A DNA stretch of 7,943 nucleotides from JASFEQ01 sp050122535 (lineage in GTDB: Bacteria; Desulfobacterota; DSM-4660; Desulfatiglandales; HGW-15): the NCBI GenBank assembly GCA_050122535.1, contig JASFIT010000212.1:1-7943 (forward strand). Reading direction: 5' to 3'. Below, in pieces: positions 1-5,016 of this stretch; within the stretch, counting starts at the first letter, position 1; each line of letters opens with the position of its first letter. The notes below the pieces were generated by a model that saw nothing but the letters and a program-made list of their open reading frames with translations, had not been told where the DNA came from and did no database searches. A program made the position numbers and the translations under genes.

Positions 1-374
1 TGAGAGCCAACGCCAAAGATCCCATTGCCTCCTACCTGTGCGGCATATGGGTCAAGCGCGTACATTCCATCGCCTGGATCTCGGGAGCCATGTTGGCCGT
101 TGCTGCAGGGATGTTGGTTGCGCCGATTGTTTTTCTGAGCCCGGCTCTCAGTCACGTGGGTCTCAAGGCCTTTCCTGCCGCGGTGCTTGGCGGATTCGGC
201 AGTATCCCGGGCGCAGTGGTAGGTGGGTTCGTTTTGGGAGTTTCTGAGATTCTAGCCGGTGCATACATCCCAGCGAGTTTAAAAGATTCTTTTCCATGGG
301 TGGTTGTCTTCATTGTTCTGCTTATCAGACCAGAAGGACTATTCAACGTATACGAAAAGCGAAAAAGGGTTTAA
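1..374 (+). CDS. livH: Branched-chain amino acid-type ABC transporter permease, LivH family (3' end only)
   Basis: This is the C-terminal part of an inner-membrane permease of the LivH/LivM type, which pairs with a second permease and two ATPases to move a ligand delivered by a periplasmic binding protein. The reading frame enters from the left edge (first complete codon at base 3) and ends at TAA 372-374, leaving 123 residues. Seen directly: alternating hydrophobic helices, the family-typical stretch KAFPAAVLGGFGSIPGA with GAVVGG just after it, and the usual LivH ending in which a last helix (VVVFIVLLIRPEGLF) is followed by a short basic tail. The body with the EAA loop lies outside the window. 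It is upstream of, and in the same direction as, the binding protein, separated by about 180 bases. Substrate is unknown: LivH-family permeases also serve urea, aromatic acids and other compounds. Family call is secure; cargo is not. Confidence 0.93.
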   Translation, partial: RANAKDPIASYLCGIWVKRVHSIAWISGAMLAVAAGMLVAPIVFLSPALSHVGLKAFPAAVLGGFGSIPGAVVGGFVLGVSEILAGAYIPASLKDSFPWVVVFIVLLIRPEGLFNVYEKRKRV

Positions 375-465
375 ACAAAGGTCTAGAAAACAAGTTTCTA
401 AGCGTCCCTGTTTCACGTAGGAATAGATAATGTGTGAGATCTTTGCGAAATCCCGGGAAAGGGGA

Positions 466-476
466 AAGGAGGTGAT
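466..476 (+). promoter_or_regulatory. Extended Shine-Dalgarno sequence with no good start codon behind it
   Basis: AAGGAGGTGAT at 466-476 is an 11-base match to the complement of the 16S rRNA 3' end, stronger than any other ribosome-binding site in the window. It does not serve livK, whose own AGGAGG is at 541-546. The possible starts behind it are TTG 483 (10 bases after GGAGG; 24 codons) and ATG 487 (14 bases; 10 codons). It could drive a leader peptide, be the relic of a lost gene start, or be chance. The match is plain; the role is inferred. Confidence 0.4.
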
Positions 477-482
477 GCGTCA

Positions 483-557
483 TTGCATGCACTTAGGCGC
501 GGTCTTTTGGAAAAACTGAAGAGAACTCTTCAATGCCCAAAGGAGGAAGAATCATGA
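483..557 (+). CDS. Possible 24-residue leader peptide ahead of livK (speculative)
   Basis: A frame starting at TTG 483 runs 24 codons and stops at TGA 555-557. That stop overlaps the ATG of the binding-protein gene as ATGA (554-557), an arrangement used for translational coupling. It is preceded by the extended Shine-Dalgarno sequence at 466-476 with 10 bases of spacing after GGAGG. The predicted peptide is basic then acidic (LRRGLLEKLKR early, KEEE near the end), without a signal or membrane segment, and resembles nothing I recognise. Its second half encodes the livK ribosome-binding site (AAAGGAGGA), so part of its composition is forced. A TTG start and very short length make it weak; it may simply be non-coding. 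Confidence 0.15.
   Translation: MHALRRGLLEKLKRTLQCPKEEES
541..546 (+). promoter_or_regulatory. Ribosome-binding site that fixes the livK start
   Basis: AGGAGG at 541-546 lies 7 bases upstream of ATG 554. An in-frame ATG at 533 would place this site inside the coding region and add seven residues (MPKGGRI) ahead of the signal peptide. The site therefore decides for 554, where the N-terminus begins MKRIETK and leads straight into a hydrophobic secretion signal. Confidence 0.85.
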
Positions 558-1786
558 AAAGAATAGAGACCAAGTGCGTTTTAGAATTAGGGCTTTTTGT
601 ATTCATCGCTTCTATCTTTACGTTGGCCGTTATTGACAATGCAGGGGCTGCAGAAACCCGAGGCGTTACGCCCACCGAAATTCGTATTGGCTGCATTCCC
701 GACTTTACGGGGCCTGCGGCTCATGGTGCCAGAAAGAGTGTCTGGGGAATTAGGAATTATTTTAACGACGTTAATGAGCAGGGAGGAATTCACGGTCGGA
801 AGATCAATTTTTTCGTCGAGGACGGGAAGTACAATCCCAGTGTCGCCCTGAATGCCTTCAAGAAGTTGGTTCTAAAGGATGAGGTATTTGCCATGACATT
901 CAATTTGGGATCAGGAATGGTCAAGGCACAGCTACCCTTGATTGAGCAATACAGAGTGCCCCTGGTGGGCCCGGGCGTTCAGTCATCATGGATTTCCGAA
1001 CCACCCAAGAAATACATCTTCAGCACCATGGTTTCCATGGGGTATTGTTCTCGTGTTTTGATAGATCATGTGGTCAATGATTTGGGTGACAAGAAGCCTC
1101 GCATCGGTGTGCTCTATATGCATACGGAAATGGGTCAAGAGGCCCTCCGGGAGATTAAGGAGCATGCAGCCATGTACGGGTTTCAGATCGTTGCGGAGAC
1201 GAGTTACAGCCCTCGCGATATTGACGTGGCAGGACAGGTTGCCAAACTGAAGAGTGCAAATGTGGATTATGTCGTTGTGTGCGCCATCAGCAGGGGAGCG
1301 CCTTATGCCATAAGAGAAGCGGCCAAGCTTGATTGGAAACCCCAGTTTCTGATTCCCGGTAACGGATCCAGTGAGCATATCTTTCGGCTAGGGCGAGAGG
1401 CCATGTTTTATGGAAAGCCCCCGCTTGGAGCCTCAGAATACCTTCCCATTTCCGCCGATTCTAAGGCCAAGAAACTTTGTCAGAAATGGGTAAAAAAATA
1501 TGAATATAAAGATAAGCTCGACACCAAGTCTCTCTATGGCCCCAGCTATGCCAGTGTCGTGGTGGAGGGTCTCAAGCGGGCCGGTAAGGATTTGACCGTT
1601 GAAGGCTATGTCAAGGCCTTGGAAACAATAAAGGATTTCGACAATCTCGCGCAGGCACCAGTCACCTTTGGTCCGAATGTCCGCCAGGGCGTCAAAGGTG
1701 TCGTTCTGTATCGGGGCGTCTCTGGACCTGGTGGGGTTGGCAGATGGGGGATAGAAAAACTCTGGGTTGAACCAAAGAAACCGTAG
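554..1786 (+). CDS. Periplasmic substrate-binding protein of a Liv-type ABC transporter
   Basis: This 410-residue secreted protein would capture a ligand in the periplasm and hand it to the LivH/LivM permeases encoded on either side. The N-terminus is a classical Sec signal: basic residues at 2-7, a hydrophobic core at about 9-27, and a likely cleavage near residue 32-33 (AGAA before ETRG). There is no lipobox; Cys8 lies before the hydrophobic core. The mature start GVTPTEIRIG followed by DFTGPAA is the hallmark opening of the LivK/Peripla_BP_6 family (type I periplasmic-binding fold). Further family signatures are EDGKYNPSVAL, the GSGMVKAQLPLIEQ...VPLVGPG region, and a hinge-type segment near IGVLYMHTEMGQEAL. 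Length is normal for the larger members of this family. Start chosen from the AGGAGG at 541-546. The stop lies 23 bases before the oxidoreductase gene, which suggests cotranscription. The family is broad (amino acids, amides, aromatic acids), so the ligand is open. Confidence 0.93.
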   Translation: MKRIETKCVLELGLFVFIASIFTLAVIDNAGAAETRGVTPTEIRIGCIPDFTGPAAHGARKSVWGIRNYFNDVNEQGGIHGRKINFFVEDGKYNPSVALNAFKKLVLKDEVFAMTFNLGSGMVKAQLPLIEQYRVPLVGPGVQSSWISEPPKKYIFSTMVSMGYCSRVLIDHVVNDLGDKKPRIGVLYMHTEMGQEALREIKEHAAMYGFQIVAETSYSPRDIDVAGQVAKLKSANVDYVVVCAISRGAPYAIREAAKLDWKPQFLIPGNGSSEHIFRLGREAMFYGKPPLGASEYLPISADSKAKKLCQKWVKKYEYKDKLDTKSLYGPSYASVVVEGLKRAGKDLTVEGYVKALETIKDFDNLAQAPVTFGPNVRQGVKGVVLYRGVSGPGGVGRWGIEKLWVEPKKP

Positions 1787-1809
1787 TTGTCTCGCATAGG
1801 AGAATTCGG

Positions 1810-4497
1810 ATGGCAGATCTCAGAACAACCATAGGCGGCCTGGCATTGGAAAATCCCATTCTGGTCTCCTCGGGTCCCCTTACGGATACAGAGGAAATTC
1901 TTCACAGGGTGGATGATTTTGGCGCGGGTGGCGTCATTTTGAAAACCGGTCTGATCGACGATGATTTCAAAACGGTCTACAAGCCCTATGAACCTGAGAC
2001 CTACGGGCGGTGTTTGCAGAGCTACATACGCTGTCACGATGGCCAGATGCACTGTGACAGCATGTCCCGCTGGCCCATAGAGCGGTGGGCGGAGTGGATT
2101 GCCAAAAATAAGGACAAGTTCCGGATGAAACTCATCGCTAGCGTAGGGGGCGTTTCTCTGGAGGGTTATGCGAGGGGTGTCAGGCTTTTTGAGGAGGCGG
2201 GTGCTGATGCGGTGGAGGTCCTCATCGCCTGCCCCGCCCCCTGGTTCTGGCCGTTCAAGTATACCATGACCACGGACCCGAAGGTGATTGAAGAGATTGC
2301 CACGGCGGCTAGGGAGGGCGCCAAAAGGATCCGGATTGGTGCAAAGATTTTTCCTTGGCCCAGAAAACTGACTTATATCATGAGGGACCTTAAATACGAT
2401 TGGGTTACCCTGGGAGGGGTCTTTTTGGGCGCCCCTGAGGTTGACTTGGATAGCGGGGAGCCCAAGTTCGTCTCTGATGCCTCTATGGCTGGAATGGGAC
2501 CGGCTAAGCACATGGCCTTGAGGGCCATGATGCACGCCCCGGACGTTGTTCAACAGATGGACATCTCCGGTCACGGCGGTATCCAGACATGGCGCGATAC
2601 AGCGGAGATGATTCTTTATGGGGCGAACTCGGTTCAGGCTCAGACTCTGTTCATGATGAAGGGTCTGCGTTGCATCAATGAACTCAAAGAAGGCCTGGCC
2701 AATTACATGGATGAGAAAGGCTATGCCACCATTAAAAAGATGCGTGGTACTATCCTTTCCAAACTCATAGATTGGCCCCATATAACCCAGGTTATGGAGG
2801 AGACCTATCCCAGGCTAAAGGGTACCGTTGTATCCGAGATTGACCCTAATCGATGCATGTCTCCCTGTAGGAAGGCATGTCCAATCCACATGGATATCCA
2901 GGGTTATCTGCGCCTGGTGGGGGAGGGAGAAATTGAAGCGGCCTATCAACTCCTCCGGCTCACCAATCCTATTCCGGCCGTCTGTGGTCGGATCTGCCAT
3001 CATCCCTGCGAGCAAGTTTGTAAACGGGGCTATCTTGACCAGAGCCTGGGCATTCGGGCCATCAAGCGGTTCATCACCGAGCAGGTTGATATGGATTCTC
3101 TTCCCGTGCCCCAGATTGCCAGAAATGGCAAAGAAGTCGCCATTATCGGCTCTGGGCCAGCTGGTTTGGCCTGTGCCCACGACCTGGCTCTGAAAGGGTA
3201 CCAAGTCACAATCCTTGAGGCGCTTCCAGAGTTGGGGGGCATGCTCCGAATGGGTATCCCTGAATTTCGCCTCCCAAAGAAGATTTTGGACAAGGATATC
3301 GCTTACATTCAGAGGCTGGGAGTAGACATGAAAACCAATTCCCCAGCAGAAGCCAAAGATCTTGAGACTTTGAGAAGCCAGTACGATGCCGTGTTCATTG
3401 CAACGGGAGCCCATAAAGAAATAAGGCTGGGCATGCGGGCTGAAACCTTCACAGGCGTTCTGCCTGCCCTGGAATTCTTAAAGACCGCAAACCAGGGCAA
3501 AGATTTGGATGTGGGGAAAAGGGTGGCAGTGATCGGAGGTGGCAATTCCGCCATTGATGCTGCCAGAGTGGCACGCCGCCTGGGGGCCACTTCAGTAACC
3601 ATCCTCTACCTATTCAATCGCGTAGACATGGAGGCGGCCCCCGAGGAAGTGGCCCAGACAGAAAAGGAGGGGATCGTCATTCTGTTCCTGGTGGCGCCCT
3701 CCCGCCTTATCACTGAGAATGGTCGGCTCAGTGGCCTGGAGTGTGTCCGTGTGAAACCGGGTATGCCTGATGCTTCAGGGATGCCAGAGATCGTCTCCAT
3801 CAAAGGCTCTGAGTTCACCATGGAGGTGGACACGGTGATCCCAGCTTTGGGTCAGGTGCCTGAGCGAAAGATGGCAGAGGAGTGGGGTCTGCACGTCTCT
3901 TCCCATGGCCATCTCGAGGTGGATGCTGCCATGGCCACCAATCTGTCCAGTGTCTTTGCGGGCGGTGACGCTGCCACTGGAACGGCCAGTGTTGTGGAGG
4001 CCTTGGCAGGCGGGAAAAGGGCAGCTCGGGCCATAGACGGCTATCTCAATAAGGAAGCCTTTAGACAAGAAGAGCATCTAACTCCGCTTACGCCCAGTCA
4101 GGAGGAAATGGCCTCGTTGATGCAGCGCTTCCCCAGAAAGGAGAAAGTCCCTGTACCGGAGATTGACCTGACTGAGCGTCTCGATGGCTTGAAGGAGGTG
4201 GAGCTGACTTATAGCCTTGCCCAGGCTCAGGAAGAGGCTGCCCGCTGCATGGTGTGTGGCGGATGTGAAATTTGCTGGGAGATTTGTCCTTTCGATGCCA
4301 TCCATATGGAAAATGGTGTAGCAGTCTCCGATCCGGATAAATGTGATGGTTGCAACATGTGCGTCATGGCCTGCCCGGTGCATGCTCCGACGCTCAAAAA
4401 TGAGGAGATCTACGTCAAGGAGGCGCGACGGATCGCGGGCTTGGAAGTTGAGGGGCAGAGCGCTACTTTGGCGGGACCTCAGGCAGCTGAGGCCTGA
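1810..4497 (+). CDS. Domain-rearranged dihydropyrimidine-dehydrogenase-like flavin/Fe-S oxidoreductase (PreA-PreT fusion)
   Basis: This 895-residue cytoplasmic enzyme probably moves electrons from NAD(P)H through FAD and [4Fe-4S] clusters to an FMN site or ferredoxin. Domains in order: (1) dihydroorotate-dehydrogenase-like FMN barrel, about 1-335, with NPILVSSGP (15-23), Lys45, catalytic-position Cys141 in ACPAP, Lys179 and the FMN-phosphate region GHGGI (254-258); (2) GltD/PreT-type Fe-S domain with Cys349, 353, 357, 392, 396, 400, 404; (3) FAD Rossmann motif GSGPAG (447-452), NAD(P) motif GGGNSAID (576-583) and FAD-closing FAGGD (716-720); (4) a two-cluster ferredoxin tail with Cys816/819/822/826 and Cys845/848/851/855. 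In mammalian dihydropyrimidine dehydrogenase the Fe-S/FAD/NADPH part comes first and the barrel later; here the PreT-like half lies inside PreA. Pyrimidine-contacting residues are replaced, so the substrate is unknown. AGGAG at 1798-1802 supports the ATG. It follows livK by 23 bases. Fold is secure; reaction is not. Confidence 0.9.
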   Translation: MADLRTTIGGLALENPILVSSGPLTDTEEILHRVDDFGAGGVILKTGLIDDDFKTVYKPYEPETYGRCLQSYIRCHDGQMHCDSMSRWPIERWAEWIAKNKDKFRMKLIASVGGVSLEGYARGVRLFEEAGADAVEVLIACPAPWFWPFKYTMTTDPKVIEEIATAAREGAKRIRIGAKIFPWPRKLTYIMRDLKYDWVTLGGVFLGAPEVDLDSGEPKFVSDASMAGMGPAKHMALRAMMHAPDVVQQMDISGHGGIQTWRDTAEMILYGANSVQAQTLFMMKGLRCINELKEGLANYMDEKGYATIKKMRGTILSKLIDWPHITQVMEETYPRLKGTVVSEIDPNRCMSPCRKACPIHMDIQGYLRLVGEGEIEAAYQLLRLTNPIPAVCGRICHHPCEQVCKRGYLDQSLGIRAIKRFITEQVDMDSLPVPQIARNGKEVAIIGSGPAGLACAHDLALKGYQVTILEALPELGGMLRMGIPEFRLPKKILDKDIAYIQRLGVDMKTNSPAEAKDLETLRSQYDAVFIATGAHKEIRLGMRAETFTGVLPALEFLKTANQGKDLDVGKRVAVIGGGNSAIDAARVARRLGATSVTILYLFNRVDMEAAPEEVAQTEKEGIVILFLVAPSRLITENGRLSGLECVRVKPGMPDASGMPEIVSIKGSEFTMEVDTVIPALGQVPERKMAEEWGLHVSSHGHLEVDAAMATNLSSVFAGGDAATGTASVVEALAGGKRAARAIDGYLNKEAFRQEEHLTPLTPSQEEMASLMQRFPRKEKVPVPEIDLTERLDGLKEVELTYSLAQAQEEAARCMVCGGCEICWEICPFDAIHMENGVAVSDPDKCDGCNMCVMACPVHAPTLKNEEIYVKEARRIAGLEVEGQSATLAGPQAAEA

Positions 4498-4598
4498 TGG
4501 ACAAGTTTCCATGTGCGGTGAATATGGCCAGGGGGCCAAGTGCGCACACCTTTACTCTGCCGCGAATATAAATCCCCATCGCGTTATGCCATGTGTGG

Positions 4599-4631
4599 CT
4601 CTGGCTACCCTCAGGAAATGGGCAGCCAGAG
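4599..4631. repeat. Long inverted repeat (hairpin)
   Basis: CTCTGGCT at 4599-4606 pairs perfectly with AGCCAGAG at 4624-4631. After one A/C mismatch the stem continues with CCC (4608-4610) against GGG (4620-4622), leaving a 9-base loop. No T-run follows on either strand, so it is not an obvious intrinsic terminator. It lies about 100 bases after the oxidoreductase stop and could stabilise the upstream mRNA 3' end or belong to a small mobile repeat. Confidence 0.6.
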
Positions 4632-4722
4632 ACGCAGCGTCGGAAGTGGATTCATGGGCCGCAAAATCGGTGCGTGACTGGATAGTAGCCGTAATCAAAA
4701 AAGAGTTCTGTGCATAATGTAC

Positions 4723-4765
4723 GGAAAGCAAAACTCTCCGACCAAAGGTCGGAGCTTCTGCTTCC
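4723..4765. repeat. Imperfect 43-base palindrome with perfect 8-bp core and AAA loop
   Basis: The core is CTCCGACC (4736-4743), loop AAA, GGTCGGAG (4747-4754). Outside it GGAAAGCA (4723-4730) pairs with TGCTTCC (4759-4765) with one bulged base, across a short mismatched section. On the - strand the core is followed by AGTTTTG, which is mildly terminator-like in that direction only. The shape (G/C stem, 3-base loop, imperfect outer stem) recalls the subterminal hairpins of IS200/IS605-type elements, but no transposase or TnpB remnant is recognisable beside it, so that link is only a suggestion. Confidence 0.6.
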
Positions 4766-4828
4766 TGAATTCGTCGCAAATGGAACGATACATCACCAAC
4801 TTGAATGTTGATTGCTGAACCCTAAACT

Positions 4829-4950
4829 GTCATGCCCGCGAAGCTTGTCCTCGCGAAGGCGGGGAGCGGGCATCCAGGCCTGTATGTTTTTGAGGTGTTA
4901 TCTGGATTCCCGCCGGAGTCTATCCCCGCGAAGGCGGGGGCGGGAATGAC
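4829..4950. repeat. 122-bp REP/MITE-like palindromic repeat element
   Basis: The element begins GTCATGCCCGC (4829-4839) and ends GCGGGAATGAC (4940-4950). These are terminal inverted repeats agreeing at 10 of 11 positions. It is built as two facing hairpin units: the first runs from the left end to GCGGGCATCCAG (4866-4877), the second from CTGGATTCCCGC (4902-4913) to the right end. Each contains an inner G/C palindrome around CGCGAAGGCGGGG. This GTCATTCCCGC...CATCCAG layout is a familiar class of dispersed extragenic palindrome seen in many bacterial genomes. Such elements carry no gene and are normally mobilised in trans. Open frames crossing it are artefacts of the repeat. Expect many copies elsewhere in this genome. 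Confidence 0.8.
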
Positions 4951-4955
4951 AAAGG

Positions 4956-4996
4956 ATGCCATTCATCCCCGTCCAAAGGACGGGGCATTCTGGCAT
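4956..4996. repeat. Hairpin with perfect 8-bp G/C stem and AAA loop, just upstream of the ligase gene
   Basis: CCCCGTCC (4967-4974), loop AAA, GGACGGGG (4978-4985) form a perfect 8-bp stem. An outer stem ATGCCA (4956-4961) against TGGCAT (4991-4996) closes an internal loop of five bases on each side. It directly abuts the 122-bp repeat and repeats the plan of the 4723-4765 palindrome. It ends 20 bases before the ligase ATG, within the expected 5' leader of that gene if transcription reads through, so it could affect translation or mRNA stability. No T-run follows. Confidence 0.65.
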
Positions 4997-5016
4997 GTCT
5001 TCTTAAATAGCGTTTT

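Larger units (their letters stand above)
375..553 (+). other. Intergenic region between livH and the binding-protein gene
   Basis: This 179-base gap has no recognisable conserved gene. A weak A/T-rich hairpin lies just after livH (TAGAAA 384-389 against TTTCTA 395-400, 5-base loop); it has no following T-run and is a poor terminator. GATAAT at 426-431 resembles a -10 box, but I find no convincing -35 box at the right distance, so a promoter is only possible. Further on lies a very strong ribosome-binding sequence (466-476) and a 24-codon open frame, both listed separately. The gap is long enough for independent expression of the binding protein, which cells often need in excess over the permeases. 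Confidence 0.5.
4498..5016 (+). other. Repeat-rich intergenic region without a convincing gene
   Basis: These 519 bases separate the oxidoreductase from the ligase. A 24-codon frame starts at ATG 4496, overlapping the oxidoreductase stop as TGATG, but ends at 4570 and resembles nothing known. Longer open frames on both strands (to 4717 on the + strand; about 4552-4779 on the - strand) run through palindromes and show no family features. What the stretch does hold is inverted-repeat structure: hairpins at 4599-4631, 4723-4765 and 4956-4996, and a 122-bp palindromic repeat at 4829-4950, listed separately. No hairpin is followed by a clean T-run on the + strand, so a terminator is not demonstrated. 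The look is of accumulated small non-autonomous mobile repeats. Confidence 0.7.

Noticed and set aside
533..553. Earlier ATG at 533 as the start of the binding protein
   Set aside because: It would place the AGGAGG ribosome-binding site inside the gene and prepend MPKGGRI to a normal signal peptide; ATG 554 has ideal spacing.
1606..2781. 391-codon open frame on the - strand
   Set aside because: It lies opposite the end of the binding-protein gene and the start of the oxidoreductase, both of which have unmistakable family motifs. Its translation is rich in His/Pro/Arg with no recognisable domain, typical of an antisense shadow.
2815..3414. 199-codon open frame on the - strand
   Set aside because: Fully antisense to the Fe-S/FAD part of the oxidoreductase; no family features.
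4496..4570. 24-codon frame whose ATG overlaps the oxidoreductase stop as TGATG
   Set aside because: The overlap is suggestive of coupling, but there is no strong ribosome-binding site, the peptide resembles nothing known, and it ends in non-coding repeat-rich DNA.
4736..4765. Intrinsic terminator on the + strand
   Set aside because: The stem is strong, but the following bases (CTTCTGCTTCC) are not a T-run; on the - strand AGTTTTG is only mildly suitable and no - strand gene ends there.
4552..4779. 75-codon - strand frame as a TnpB remnant
   Set aside because: I considered it because of the IS200/IS605-like hairpin, but the translation shows no RuvC or zinc-ribbon motif of TnpB.
4829..4996. 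CRISPR array
   Set aside because: The repeated G/C motifs are inverted, not regularly spaced direct repeats, and there are only two units with no equal-length spacers.
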